A DNA stretch of 64,000 nucleotides, from positions 95,654 through 159,653 of the forward strand of contig NZ_BDHH01000013.1 in the NCBI RefSeq assembly GCF_001748365.1. Reading direction: 5' to 3'. The notes under the pieces are model-generated. The model worked only from the letters and a program-made list of their open reading frames with translations, did not search any database and was not told where the DNA came from. Numbering within the stretch: the stretch's first letter is position 1; every line of letters begins with the position of its first letter. The DNA is from Fusibacter sp. 3D3 (GTDB lineage: Bacteria > Bacillota > Clostridia > Peptostreptococcales > Acidaminobacteraceae). Below are positions 34,563 through 44,441 of the stretch, one piece after another. The position numbers and the translations under genes were made by a program.

Positions 34563-36143
34563 ATGAAAAAAGTATTACCACTATTTTTAGGACTTTTACT
34601 TTTGGTTGTATCGGTATATCTTTTTATGCCCGTACTTTCCTTTAATTTTTTACAATTGCCATTTATACTGCTCATCGTCTTTTTTGTGCTTTTTTTAACC
34701 ACGCTCATCGGCGTGAAACAAGCTGAAGACGTAGGATTTAAGCAAAAGATCACTGGCGGTTTATTTATCATTGTACTTGTTTACATGCTTGTTGCACTCA
34801 TCGGTTCATCATCATTTTTCACTTGGAAGACAAAGCTAGGTGAACTCAACATTAAAGAAATCAGCACTTTCGATGAATCTGTTCCCAATGTCGATATGCA
34901 GAATCTCGTGATTCTCGATGAAGACGACGCAAGGCGTGCTTCTGAAAAACTAATTACTGAAAAAGACCCTTCCATGGGCAGTTTGTTCCAAATCGGAGAA
35001 GGGACGTTAAGTGTTGTCAACGATAAACCTTATTGGGTATTTCCTATGGAGTACAGAGGCTTCTTTAAGTGGATTTCAAATCGCGGCGAAATTCCAGGCT
35101 TTTTAAAGGTCAGTGCCACCAATTTCAACGAAGCAGAGTTCGTCTCTTATAAATTTGCAGTTTCACCTACAGGCTACCTTGGCGATGATTTAAAAAGATC
35201 GCTTTACTTTCAATACGGTCAGTACGGCTTAACCGATTTCTCTTTTGAAATCGATGATGAGGGCAAAGGCTACTGGGTTGTCACAGCTTATACGCATGAC
35301 ACCTGGATTTCGACAATGAAAGTAGCTGGGACGATCATCGTTGATCCTGTCACCAAAGAGATGGTCTATTATCCTGTGAATGAACAGCCAAAATGGGTGG
35401 ACCGTGTGTACTCCATGGCCACGTTTGACACTCAACTCAATTGGTACGGTAAGTATATAAACGGTTGGTGGAATCCTTCTGATGAAGGTAAACTCACAGA
35501 TACTGAGGGCAAAGGCTATGTCTTCAAAGACGGTGAAATTTACTTCTATACTGGCCTTACCAGTGTAGGTAAAGACAGTGCCACAACAGGCTTTGTCATT
35601 TACAATCCTAGAACTGGGGAAGCTTACTACAACCGAATCTCAGGTTCTATTGAACAAAAAGCGATTGGTCTCATGGAAGAACTTGTTCAAAATGCAGGCT
35701 ATAAAGCAAGCTATCCTTATCTACTCAACATCAATGGTGAAGCCACTTATTTTTCTACCCTGAAAGGGAATAGTGGGAATGTCGTTGGTTATGGGTTCGC
35801 TTCGGTACAAAACTATAAAGCCGTTGCTTGGGGCAAAACATTAAGGGAAGCGCAAACAGAGTATAACAGAGCCTTGTTAAGAGAAGGGGGGACAAATGCC
35901 TTATCTGACCAGACGCTTGATTTAAAAAATGCAAAAGGTTTAATTTCAAGAATAGGAACGCTCACAGAAGGGTATTATATCATTAAGCTTGAAAATGATG
36001 ATATGCTTTACGTTGTGAACTCTGAGCAATTTCCAATGGTTTCGTTAAGTAGTGCAGGAGACCAAGTTACGATTTCACATCTTAAAGTAGATGATACGGG
36101 TAAAATTGACGCCATAGATTATGTAAATCATAGTATCAAGTAA
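34563..36143 (+). CDS. Membrane-anchored protein of unknown function (526 residues)
   Basis: Three hydrophobic segments near the start (residues about 4-22, 27-50 and 62-83) are followed by a large exported domain of about 430 residues. This domain contains tandem, PepSY-like beta segments (FAVSPTGYLGDDLK; TTGFVIYNPRTGEAYYN) and ends in a small OB-like part (TLTEGYYIIKLEN). I have seen similar proteins annotated only as hypothetical. ATG 34563 has CGGAGGT upstream; longer starts have no site. Confidence 0.7.
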   Translation: MKKVLPLFLGLLLLVVSVYLFMPVLSFNFLQLPFILLIVFFVLFLTTLIGVKQAEDVGFKQKITGGLFIIVLVYMLVALIGSSSFFTWKTKLGELNIKEISTFDESVPNVDMQNLVILDEDDARRASEKLITEKDPSMGSLFQIGEGTLSVVNDKPYWVFPMEYRGFFKWISNRGEIPGFLKVSATNFNEAEFVSYKFAVSPTGYLGDDLKRSLYFQYGQYGLTDFSFEIDDEGKGYWVVTAYTHDTWISTMKVAGTIIVDPVTKEMVYYPVNEQPKWVDRVYSMATFDTQLNWYGKYINGWWNPSDEGKLTDTEGKGYVFKDGEIYFYTGLTSVGKDSATTGFVIYNPRTGEAYYNRISGSIEQKAIGLMEELVQNAGYKASYPYLLNINGEATYFSTLKGNSGNVVGYGFASVQNYKAVAWGKTLREAQTEYNRALLREGGTNALSDQTLDLKNAKGLISRIGTLTEGYYIIKLENDDMLYVVNSEQFPMVSLSSAGDQVTISHLKVDDTGKIDAIDYVNHSIK

Positions 36144-36165
36144 ATTTATTTTAGGAGGAATGGCT

Positions 36166-36717
36166 ATGAGTAATGATTTAATTAAGCATCATAGAGTGCC
36201 TACATTATTGACATCACGACTAAGATTAAGAGCTATAGAAACAAAAGATGCACCTTCTATATTCGAAATGAGATCTAATCTGGAAAATATGAAATTTGTT
36301 AAAATGTCACCTTATGAAAATACCGAACGCGCCCTTAAATTTATAAAAAATGTTGAAAGTGATATGGATCATGGCAAGGTTTTTTATTGGGTGCTTGAAC
36401 TCGAGGGTTCACTTGATGTCATTGGCACCATATGCTTATGGTCATTTTCTAAAGATCGCAAAAATGCTGAAATTGGATACGAGCTGCTGTCCACTATGCA
36501 AGGGCAGGGCTATGCCGATGAAGCCTTAAAAGCGGTTATAAAATTTGCTAAAAATGAGCTTATGCTCAAGCAAATTGATGCCGTCTCACATGAGGACCAC
36601 AGCGCCTCATTAAAATTACTGACCAACAACAATTTTACTCTATTAGGATATTTGAATGAAATTGATCCCTCCGTAAAGCATGGTGAGAAAATGAAACTCT
36701 ATTCCATTACATTGTAA
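36166..36717 (+). CDS. RimJ/RimL-type GNAT acetyltransferase
   Basis: TLLTSRLRLRAIETKDAPSI is the start of the Acetyltransf_3 family. Motif A is TMQGQGYADEALKAV, then HEDHSASLKLLTNNNF. Length 183. AGGAGG at 36153-36158 fits ATG 36166 better than ATG 36160. The natural substrate is an unknown amine or protein N-terminus. Confidence 0.87.
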   Translation: MSNDLIKHHRVPTLLTSRLRLRAIETKDAPSIFEMRSNLENMKFVKMSPYENTERALKFIKNVESDMDHGKVFYWVLELEGSLDVIGTICLWSFSKDRKNAEIGYELLSTMQGQGYADEALKAVIKFAKNELMLKQIDAVSHEDHSASLKLLTNNNFTLLGYLNEIDPSVKHGEKMKLYSITL

Positions 36718-36756
36718 TGGATAAGGGTTTTGATATTGAACTAAACTAAACTAAGA

Positions 36757-36797
36757 GCCTAAGCGTCATTATTACGCATAATGACGCTTAGGCTTTT
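36757..36797 (+). terminator. Rho-independent terminator
   Basis: GCCTAAGCGTCATTA (36757) and TAATGACGCTTAGGC (36779) form 15 perfect pairs around seven bases, followed by TTTT. Confidence 0.9.
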
Positions 36798-36971
36798 GTG
36801 TGATATTTACCAAATGCGTATTCATCTATTTAACGCATCCATTTTACAATTACAATTATGGCTCAATATATGGTAAACTAGTAGTGCACAAACCAAGTCT
36901 GGTTAGAGTGTCAAAAGTCAAAAGTTGAGCAATTCTCTACCATTTAAACTAACGACAGCAGAGGTATAACC

Positions 36972-37844
36972 ATGAGATATGAAGGCACTGTGTATAGACC
37001 CCCAAGTGAATCCGATAGCTTAATTCTGCAAGTGACCATTGGCTGCGCTTATAATAAGTGTACATTTTGCAGTATGTATAAAGACAAACAATTTAGAATG
37101 CGTTCTGAAAACGAAATCTTTGAAGATATTGAAGTTGCCAGAAAAATGTACCCTTATGTGGACAAATTCTTTTTAGCGGATGGCAACGCACTTGTGATGC
37201 CTACCGAAAAACTCAGCCGTATTATCGAGAAAATTAAAACGCATTTTCCGGAGTGTAAAAGAATTGGCATCTACGGATCATCTTCGGATATTCTTTTAAA
37301 ATCAAGTGAAGACTTAAAATATTTAAAGCATCTCGGGGTAGGCATTATCTATATGGGCATCGAATCTGGATCAGACCAAGTTTTATCCCTTGTTAAAAAG
37401 GGGGCCACGGCCAATCAAATCATTGAAGCAGGACAGAAAATTATGTCACAAGGCATTTTACTTTCAACAATGATCATCTCTGGACTTGGCGGTGAACCCT
37501 TATGGGAAGAACATGCCCTTGAATCTGCTAGAGTCATTAATGCGATTGATCCCGACTACATCGGCCTTTTAACGCTTTTGGTCGACCCTCATGCGCCACT
37601 TGCAGATGAAATTGATCAAGGCAAATTTGAAGTCCTAAAACCCATAAATGTTCTTAGAGAAACCCTTTTATTGGTGCAAAATATTGACGTGAGTCATGCG
37701 CTCTTTAGGAGTAATCACGCCTCTAATTATGTGGCTTTAAGAGGCGTTTTCCCCGAAGATCAAACAAGAGTTTTAGGACAAATTGAACGTGCGATAGAAT
37801 GCTATCGAGATGAAGATTTATCGGATCACAATAGAAGACTTTAA
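36972..37844 (+). CDS. Radical SAM protein of unknown function
   Basis: GCAYNKCTFCSMYKDKQF holds the CxxxCxxC cluster motif. IGIYGSSSDIL and GVGIIYMGIESGSDQVL match the YgiQ/Elp3-like radical SAM barrel. Length 290 with no accessory domain. The start MRYEGTVYRPPSE is typical of a conserved group in Clostridia with no assigned reaction. AGAGGT precedes the ATG. Confidence 0.85.
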   Translation: MRYEGTVYRPPSESDSLILQVTIGCAYNKCTFCSMYKDKQFRMRSENEIFEDIEVARKMYPYVDKFFLADGNALVMPTEKLSRIIEKIKTHFPECKRIGIYGSSSDILLKSSEDLKYLKHLGVGIIYMGIESGSDQVLSLVKKGATANQIIEAGQKIMSQGILLSTMIISGLGGEPLWEEHALESARVINAIDPDYIGLLTLLVDPHAPLADEIDQGKFEVLKPINVLRETLLLVQNIDVSHALFRSNHASNYVALRGVFPEDQTRVLGQIERAIECYRDEDLSDHNRRL

Positions 37845-37865
37845 CAGGGGCATCTGTAAAATGGA

Positions 37866-38768
37866 TTAAGCATCCATCTGCTGATCAAGCACTTGCTTCC
37901 ACGGCAATCGATATACCATGATAATGCTTATCATCAGAACAAGTGAGACCAAAAGGCCACCTTCTGGTCCAAATGCTCCCCCTGTAATAAGGTCTGCACC
38001 CACTAAATCGGTCTGAATAAAGCTGCCTGCATCCATTGTATTGCCACTTACTTCTAACCCGAATAGACTGCCTTGTGCCCAGTTCCATGCACTATGAGCC
38101 CCACAAGCGCCCCATAAATTTTCAGTTTTGAGCGCATATAGACCGAAAAAAAGACCTACTAAAATGATATTGATGATCGCTATATAACTCACATGCTCAT
38201 TTAGCAGATGCAAGGCACCAAACAGGGTAGAGGAAAAGATCAGTCCAAACGGCAAGTTATATCTTACTATGAGTACATTCATCAACCACCCTCTCGTCAG
38301 TATTTCTTCACTTGCACCTTGTATGAGCCATCCTGGTAGAACGATTAATATACTTGGAATGGCTAAGACACCCACGGTTATACTTGGATTCTGTGATACT
38401 TTTGCCTGTCCCGTAACAAACATCAGGATCATAACAGCGGTAAACATCACAAGACCAATAATAAAACCCTTGATGTAGTTTATCAACATATTGTTTCTAT
38501 AGAATCCAAGAGTTCTAAATGTACGTTTTTCAACAAAATGAATCCAAATAAACATCAGCAATATGGACATACCACATGTCAGTGTCAAAAGCAGGGCTGT
38601 ACACAATGCAGCATTAGATATGTATGCTTCTACAGAAATGAAAAGCATAAAACCCAAAATCTGCCCTATAAATATAATGACAATTGCTAAAATAGGGGCC
38701 AAAATAAAATTGGGTAAAAACTTTGAACTTGAAGTACTTTGAATGAGTTTGAGTTGATTTTTGTCCAT
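37866..38768 (-). CDS. CPBP family intramembrane metalloprotease
   Basis: Eight or so hydrophobic segments contain EEILTRGW (EExxxR), FGALHLLNEH and HSAWNWAQGS, the three metal/catalytic motifs of CAAX-protease/bacteriocin-immunity (Abi) enzymes. Length 300. AAAGGAG lies upstream of the minus-strand ATG. Bacterial members cleave membrane proteins or protect from bacteriocins; the target here is not known. Confidence 0.88.
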   Translation of the reverse strand: MDKNQLKLIQSTSSSKFLPNFILAPILAIVIIFIGQILGFMLFISVEAYISNAALCTALLLTLTCGMSILLMFIWIHFVEKRTFRTLGFYRNNMLINYIKGFIIGLVMFTAVMILMFVTGQAKVSQNPSITVGVLAIPSILIVLPGWLIQGASEEILTRGWLMNVLIVRYNLPFGLIFSSTLFGALHLLNEHVSYIAIINIILVGLFFGLYALKTENLWGACGAHSAWNWAQGSLFGLEVSGNTMDAGSFIQTDLVGADLITGGAFGPEGGLLVSLVLMISIIMVYRLPWKQVLDQQMDA

Positions 38769-38800
38769 AATATACTCCTTTAATTTTTAGTATTATAACC

Positions 38801-38870
38801 CTTGATGAAATAGGATTGCGCAAGGGTTACGAAGGTAGCGAAGCGAACTGAGTATACGCTTTGATCCTCA
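38801..38870. repeat. Dispersed hairpin repeat, second copy (inverted relative to 14220)
   Basis: 38810-38865 is the reverse complement of 14220-14275 with about three differences (shared core GTTACGAAGGTAGCGAAGC). Here it is flanked by its own stems AACCCTTG/CAAGGGTT and ACTGAG/CTCAGT. It lies between the protease and topoisomerase genes without disrupting either. Confidence 0.6.
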
Positions 38871-38938
38871 GTATAAGTATATCATTACTATAGATTATTT
38901 TCGATATTTATAAATTTAACCAATGTTAGGAGAAAAAC

Positions 38939-41077
38939 ATGAGTAAAATAGCAGTACTTGCTGAAAAACCATCTGTTGGGCGAGATATCGCCCGTGTACT
39001 GAATTGCAACAAAAAAGGAAATGGTTGTATTGAAGGGGACAAGTACATCGTCACTTGGGCACTTGGCCATTTAGTCACCCTTGCGGACCCAGAAACCTAT
39101 GACCAAAAGTACGCCAGCTGGAAACTTGAAGATTTGCCAATGCTACCAAGTCCCTTAAAACTTGAAGTGATTAAGCAAACGGGTGGACAATATAAAGCCG
39201 TCAAAGAAATCCTTCTGAGAAAAGATGTCAGTGAAATCGTCATCGCAACAGATGCCGGTCGTGAAGGCGAATTGGTTGCAAGATGGATCCTTGAAAAAAT
39301 AAATTTTAAAAAGCCCATTAAACGCCTTTGGATTTCTTCTGTAACGGACAAGGCCATCAAAGAAGGCTTTTCAAAGTTAAAAGAGGGGAAAGCCTATGAG
39401 TTGCTTTACGCTTCAGCAAGAGCGCGTTCTGAAGCAGACTGGTATGTCGGTATGAATGCCACGCGCGCATTGACGTGTAAATTCAATGCACAACTCTCCT
39501 GTGGTAGAGTCCAAACGCCAACCCTTGCCATGATTTCCAAAAGAGGCGATGAAATTCAAAACTTTAATGCCAAGCATTACTATGGCATCAGTGCCGTTTC
39601 AAACGGTTTAAAACTCACATGGTTTGATGAAAAGAACAATGCGCAGAGTTTTGATGAAAATCGAATCCAAACGCTCATAAATACTTTAAAAAACAAAAAT
39701 GGCACGGTTCAAAGTGTTGAAAAATCACTTAAGAAGACCTATTCTCCCGGATTGTATGACCTGACAGAACTTCAAAGAGATGCGAATAAATTATACAATT
39801 TTTCTGCTAAAGAAACATTAAATCTGATGCAAAAACTATATGAAGAACATAAAATTTTAACGTATCCACGTACAGATTCCAGATACATTTCACAAGATAT
39901 CGTCGCTACTCTGAAAGATAGGCTTAAAGCCTGTGGTAATGGCGATGTGGCAAAGATTGCCTTTAGGCTGACTAAAGAACCTATCCTCGTTTCAAAAGCC
40001 TTTGTGGATGATTCTAAGGTTTCTGATCACCATGCCATCATTCCCACGGAACAAGCCGTAAATCTCTCAAAACTGACCAGTGATGAACGCAAAATTTATG
40101 ATCTTGTGGTCAAACGCTTCATTGCGGTCCTATTGCCACCCTTTGAATATGAGCAGACAAGTCTTGTCGTGACCATTGAGAAGGAAAAGTTCAGAGCAAA
40201 AGGCAAAGTCATCTTAAAACAAGGTTGGAAAGAAGTCTACAACAATTACTATGAAGACGATGTCGCCGACGATTCCCTTAAAGAACAAATTTTACCGAGC
40301 CTCAAGAAAGGGGATACGCTTAATATCAACGGTGTTCATCTGACAAAAGGCGTCACTTCACCACCGCCCTTATTTACTGAGGGCACGCTCCTTACAGCGA
40401 TGGAGCATCCAATCAAAAATATGCCCTACGGCATAGGCACTGTTGCAACCCGAGCGGATATCATCGAAAAATTGCTTAATAGTTTTTTGATTGAAAAAAG
40501 CGGAAAGTACCTCCAAATTACCTCTAAGGGCAAACAATTGCTTCAGCTCGTGCCACCAGTGCTCAAATCAGCAGAACTCACCGCAGATTGGGAACAAAAA
40601 CTTGAACTAATTGCCACAGGCAAGCTCAAAAAAGAGCAATTTATAAATGATATCAAAATGTTCTCAAAAGAGAGTGTTCGAGATATCAAAAACAGTCAAG
40701 AAACTTTTAAACACAACAATCTCACCAGAGAAAAATGTCCTGACTGTGGTAAATTCATGCTTGAAGTCAGTGGCAAGAAGGGCAAGATGCTCGTCTGTCA
40801 AGATCGTGAATGTGGTTATAGACGTGGTATATCTAGGGTAACCAATGCAAGATGCCCGAACTGCCATAAAAAACTAGAACTCAGAGGCACAGGGGAGTCA
40901 CAACTCTTCGTCTGTCCATGTGGCCATAAAGAAAAAATGTCCGCCTTTAATGAACGCCGAAAAGAAGCTGAGAATAAAGGCAATCAAAAAGACGTACAGA
41001 AATATCTTCAGGAGCAAAAGAAGAATTCCGAATACGTCTCACCGCTTGCAGATGCACTATCAAAGTTGAAACTTTAA
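38939..41077 (+). CDS. topB: DNA topoisomerase III
   Basis: At 712 residues, it has the complete type IA layout: TOPRIM start (VLAEKPSVGRDIARVLN), DxD region (ATDAGREGELVARWI), catalytic tyrosine in LTYPRTDSRY, and a C-terminal tail with two zinc-ribbon cysteine sets (CPDC...CQDREC; CPNC...CPC). It cuts and passes single strands to relax or decatenate DNA. AGGAGA lies before the ATG. The 3' end overlaps the convergent yczE-like gene by 18 bases. Small-plasmid or island versions exist, but this one looks chromosomal. Confidence 0.95.
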   Translation: MSKIAVLAEKPSVGRDIARVLNCNKKGNGCIEGDKYIVTWALGHLVTLADPETYDQKYASWKLEDLPMLPSPLKLEVIKQTGGQYKAVKEILLRKDVSEIVIATDAGREGELVARWILEKINFKKPIKRLWISSVTDKAIKEGFSKLKEGKAYELLYASARARSEADWYVGMNATRALTCKFNAQLSCGRVQTPTLAMISKRGDEIQNFNAKHYYGISAVSNGLKLTWFDEKNNAQSFDENRIQTLINTLKNKNGTVQSVEKSLKKTYSPGLYDLTELQRDANKLYNFSAKETLNLMQKLYEEHKILTYPRTDSRYISQDIVATLKDRLKACGNGDVAKIAFRLTKEPILVSKAFVDDSKVSDHHAIIPTEQAVNLSKLTSDERKIYDLVVKRFIAVLLPPFEYEQTSLVVTIEKEKFRAKGKVILKQGWKEVYNNYYEDDVADDSLKEQILPSLKKGDTLNINGVHLTKGVTSPPPLFTEGTLLTAMEHPIKNMPYGIGTVATRADIIEKLLNSFLIEKSGKYLQITSKGKQLLQLVPPVLKSAELTADWEQKLELIATGKLKKEQFINDIKMFSKESVRDIKNSQETFKHNNLTREKCPDCGKFMLEVSGKKGKMLVCQDRECGYRRGISRVTNARCPNCHKKLELRGTGESQLFVCPCGHKEKMSAFNERRKEAENKGNQKDVQKYLQEQKKNSEYVSPLADALSKLKL

Positions 41078-41698
41078 GGATAGGTATTGATGGTCAATAC
41101 TTTTAACATCAAAATGGAGTGTCTTGAAAGTCCAATGTACGATTGGGCCTATACCCACACCAAGTATCAATGTGCCAATACCGACCTTCGCACCTAACAT
41201 AAAACCAATAATAAGGACTGTGACTTCGATACTGCTTCGAATGAGCCCCACCTTTTTATTGGTTTTTTTAACGAGTCCAACCATTAAGCCATCTCGAGGG
41301 CCACTTCCAAAGCCAGCGCCCATATAAAAGAAGGTCGCAAGCGAAATGACAAACATGCTAAGCACCACCATGATTACGCCACCTGAAAGTGTTGTCATTT
41401 TGGGAACGATGTTATTGCTTAATAAAAAATCTACGATGGAACCAATGCCAAGTACATTGACCACTGTACCAAAGCCAATCTTAATCCCCATAAAATAATT
41501 GATCCCCAAAACGATAATCCCAACAGCAATGGTCGCTTGTCCAAAAGTAATTCCAATCACATTGGATATGCCTTGATGAAAAGTTGCCCACGGCGCAATG
41601 CCGATATCCGCTCTCATGGAAATCACAATACCAAGTGCATAAAGAAAAATGCCAAAGAAGAGTCTCATAATTCTCATGCTCATTTTTTTAACGTTCAT
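41060..41698 (-). CDS. YczE/YitT-like membrane protein
   Basis: About five membrane segments. Motifs DIGIAPWATFHQG and GAGFGSGPRDGLM are characteristic of YczE-type proteins, which are often encoded beside a MocR regulator, as here. On the minus strand GGAGGT lies seven bases before the ATG. A promoter TTGACT-18-TATAAT (minus, 41779 to 41750) overlaps operator copy 1. The transport or scaffold role is not established. Confidence 0.85.
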   Translation of the reverse strand: MNVKKMSMRIMRLFFGIFLYALGIVISMRADIGIAPWATFHQGISNVIGITFGQATIAVGIIVLGINYFMGIKIGFGTVVNVLGIGSIVDFLLSNNIVPKMTTLSGGVIMVVLSMFVISLATFFYMGAGFGSGPRDGLMVGLVKKTNKKVGLIRSSIEVTVLIIGFMLGAKVGIGTLILGVGIGPIVHWTFKTLHFDVKSIDHQYLSLKFQL

Positions 41699-41749
41699 TC
41701 ATTACCTCCGTTTAATCTAACGCTTGCTTGATCATTCAAACTTTAATTT

Positions 41750-41840
41750 ATTATAAGGGCTTGCGTATAGAACAGTCAAAAATAAAGTAGAACAATTTTA
41801 CTTTTTTCATATAGAACAGTAGAACAGTTTGTATTATAAT
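41750..41840. promoter_or_regulatory. Divergent promoters with four TAGAACAGT operator repeats
   Basis: TAGAACAGT occurs at 41768, 41812 and 41820, and as TAGAACAAT at 41788. Plus-strand TATAAT is at 41835-41840. The minus-strand -10 is at 41750-41755, with TTGACT at 41779-41774. Direct repeats of this kind are the usual binding sites for MocR/PdxR-type regulators, and they overlap the -35 regions of both genes. Confidence 0.75.
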
Positions 41841-41883
41841 AGAAGTGTGCCCTCAAATTCATCGTAATCGTCAGGAGAGACCT

Positions 41884-43362
41884 ATGAAAATAACCCTTGA
41901 TCGCAATAGCAAAACGAGCTTAAAACAGCAGTTATATGATGAGTTTGAAAACCGTATCACCTCTGGGATACTGACATCCAATACGCCACTGCCCTCTATT
42001 AGAACAGTGGCAAAATCATCTGAAATCAGTCCTATGACCGTTGTAAAAGTCTATGAACAACTTGAAAATAAAGGCCTAATCTATAAAATTCAAGGCAAGG
42101 GCAGCTTTGTAGCAGACAATAAGTTCATATTAGAAGAAAAAACAGAGCTGATTAACGGCCAGTGGCAAGATAAAATTCAAGATTATGTGGTTCGAGCGGG
42201 CTTTACGCAGAGAACACTCCGCTATAAAAATTCAACAAGCTACAATCTTGGAACGGCTTCCTTACATGAAAGATTTTTACCCACACAATATATAATGGAT
42301 CACTTCCTAATGCAGTATGACCTAAAAAAAATGATCAAGCACCCTCCAGTAGAGGGGTATCCCGCTATGATCGAGAAAGTCTGTCAGTATGTAGTGGACA
42401 AAGGGATTGAATCCAGCTCTGAAAATGTGGTCATCACAAGTGGCTCTCAATCTGGTATCAACTTGATTGCACAAACCTTCATTGCACATGGTGATGTGGT
42501 TGTAATTGAGTCTCCCTCTTTTCCAGGTGCGATAGACGTCTTTAAAAGTAGGGGCGCTCAGATTTTAGAAGTGCCAATGACGCCTAAAGGCATCGATGTC
42601 AATGCCCTTTTGGTGATTTGCGAAAAACACCCCGTTAAACTGCTCTATACCATGCCGAATTTTCATAATCCTACAGGGTATTCTGCACGATTTGATGTGC
42701 TTCAAGAGGTGATCGCACTCGCTCGGGAACACAACTTTTTAGTGCTTGAGGATGACTCGTGGGGGGATCTATACTACGATCGCTTGGAACGGCCACTTAA
42801 GAGCATTGACGACGAGGGGAGAGTATTATACCTCGTTGGATTCAGCAAGACATTAGGGCCTTCATTAAAGCTCTCTGCGATTATTACGGACCCCATACTG
42901 AGGCAAAAATTAGTCAATGCCAAATCGAGTATTGATTCTAGTGCACCTTTGCTCAGTCAAATTATTGTGTCATCATACCTTGGCGCTGTGGCGCATAAAC
43001 AACATTTGATTTGGGTGAGACATGAGTTGAAAGCACTTATGACACGTGTAAAAGCACATATTGATGCCATAGCGCCCCCATATCTCAAAGTGGCTTATCC
43101 ACATGGCGGATTGGTCCTCTGGATGACTTTACCACCTATTTTTGACTGCAAGCTCTTGTATTACAAACTCATGACCGACGAAAGCATTACAGTGCTTTTG
43201 GGTGAACATTGCTATAGCAGCATCAACGGCAATAATCAATTTAGAGTTTGTTTTTCCTATGAAGAAGAGGCTCACGTCATCGAGAGCCTCACTAAAATAA
43301 TCCATATGATAGAAAACTTATATCCACTTATGCAGAGGTGTTCACAGTCTCCAAACACTTAA
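41884..43362 (+). CDS. MocR/PdxR-family regulator (GntR HTH fused to class I aminotransferase)
   Basis: A GntR helix-turn-helix (residues 10-75; LPSIRTVAKSSEISPMTVV) is fused to an aminotransferase-like domain. This keeps TMPNFHNPTGYS, the DSWG segment and the PLP lysine region VGFSKTLGPSLKLS. Length 492 is normal. ATG 41884 follows AGGAGA. It likely binds PLP or an aldehyde adduct and regulates the divergent yczE-like gene and itself. It overlaps the convergent transporter gene by four bases. Confidence 0.92.
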   Translation: MKITLDRNSKTSLKQQLYDEFENRITSGILTSNTPLPSIRTVAKSSEISPMTVVKVYEQLENKGLIYKIQGKGSFVADNKFILEEKTELINGQWQDKIQDYVVRAGFTQRTLRYKNSTSYNLGTASLHERFLPTQYIMDHFLMQYDLKKMIKHPPVEGYPAMIEKVCQYVVDKGIESSSENVVITSGSQSGINLIAQTFIAHGDVVVIESPSFPGAIDVFKSRGAQILEVPMTPKGIDVNALLVICEKHPVKLLYTMPNFHNPTGYSARFDVLQEVIALAREHNFLVLEDDSWGDLYYDRLERPLKSIDDEGRVLYLVGFSKTLGPSLKLSAIITDPILRQKLVNAKSSIDSSAPLLSQIIVSSYLGAVAHKQHLIWVRHELKALMTRVKAHIDAIAPPYLKVAYPHGGLVLWMTLPPIFDCKLLYYKLMTDESITVLLGEHCYSSINGNNQFRVCFSYEEEAHVIESLTKIIHMIENLYPLMQRCSQSPNT

Positions 43363-44261
43363 ATCACGCTCTTTTTCACCTTATGCCCTTGATACTGTGA
43401 AATAAAAATAGAAAGGACGATTAGAGATAGCCCTACCGTTTTAAGCATCGTAATGGACTCATTTAAAAACAAACGCCCAATCAGCACTGAAACCAATAAT
43501 TCCAATGTAGAAATGATCCCCACGATGGAAAGATCTATTTTTTGACCAAGACCTCTGAAGTATGAAAAATAAGCAAATGCAGCTGGAACAAGTCCCATCG
43601 TCACAGACAAAGCCATGATATCCAGCTTTGAAAACAGCGTTACAAAATCATGGCTAGGGACGAATGGCGTTATCGCCACTGTTCCAAATACAAAACTATA
43701 AAAAATAACCGTCAAGGGATCATAACGCTCAATTGCAATTTTACTTGTGATGGAGAGCATCGCATAAATAACCGCCGAAAGCAAACCTAGCAAGATCCCT
43801 TTTTGATTCATATGAAGTGCCGCCAGATGACCCCCTGTTATTGCCATAAACGCGCCTAACAAGCAAACAACAAGGCCTATTTTTTTAAAAGGGTTTAAAA
43901 CTTCTTTAAAAATCAGCCACGATAGTATTGTGATTAAAACAGGGGCTACATAGAGTAAAACCGCTGCTGACGCCACGCCAATAATCTCAATCGTTTTAAA
44001 GTAAATCAGATTAAAAGCAGCCTGAGTGAAAATACCCATGAACCCCATCATCAGAAGCCCTTTTAAATCCACTTTAAAGCAATTTCCAGACTTAAGTGTC
44101 ATTATAACCGCCAAAATCAGAGCCCCATAAAACAGTCTAGTAAAGACGATCGCTTCAACGGAAAGGCCCATACCACTTAGAATTTTAACAAAGAGACCGA
44201 TTGTCCCCCAGAATACAGCGGCTATTGCAACGCTGATATACCCATTATTAAAAGATGTCAT
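43359..44261 (-). CDS. EamA/DMT-family transporter
   Basis: Ten hydrophobic segments form two EamA repeats. The start GYISVAIAAVFWGTIGLFVK and the ends of the repeats are typical of the drug/metabolite transporter superfamily (amino acid or metabolite efflux). I prefer ATG at 44261 (GAGG five bases before it); a longer start at 44291 lacks a site. A sigma-54 promoter at 44348-44333 on the same strand, next to a divergent sigma-54 activator gene, suggests inducible expression. Confidence 0.88.
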   Translation of the reverse strand: MTSFNNGYISVAIAAVFWGTIGLFVKILSGMGLSVEAIVFTRLFYGALILAVIMTLKSGNCFKVDLKGLLMMGFMGIFTQAAFNLIYFKTIEIIGVASAAVLLYVAPVLITILSWLIFKEVLNPFKKIGLVVCLLGAFMAITGGHLAALHMNQKGILLGLLSAVIYAMLSITSKIAIERYDPLTVIFYSFVFGTVAITPFVPSHDFVTLFSKLDIMALSVTMGLVPAAFAYFSYFRGLGQKIDLSIVGIISTLELLVSVLIGRLFLNESITMLKTVGLSLIVLSIFISQYQGHKVKKSVI

Positions 44262-44332
44262 CTTAACCTCATTTCTCAACCCGCATGCCATTTACAGTGA
44301 TGTGTGGTTTATTTTATGCCGCCTATTCCTTT

Positions 44333-44348
44333 AGCAAAATATATGCCA
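44333..44348 (-). promoter_or_regulatory. Sigma-54 promoter upstream of the EamA transporter
   Basis: On the minus strand: TGGCAT-N5-TTGCT, with the invariant GG and GC exactly ten bases apart. The -12 element lies 72 bases before the start codon. Confidence 0.7.
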
Positions 44349-44441
44349 ATGCGCTTGGCCTCCGTTCACCCAATGTTTTAATAAATCTGTTTTACACACA
44401 TTCCAAATGCTCAACCGGTTCCTTCCCAGTTCATTAGAACT

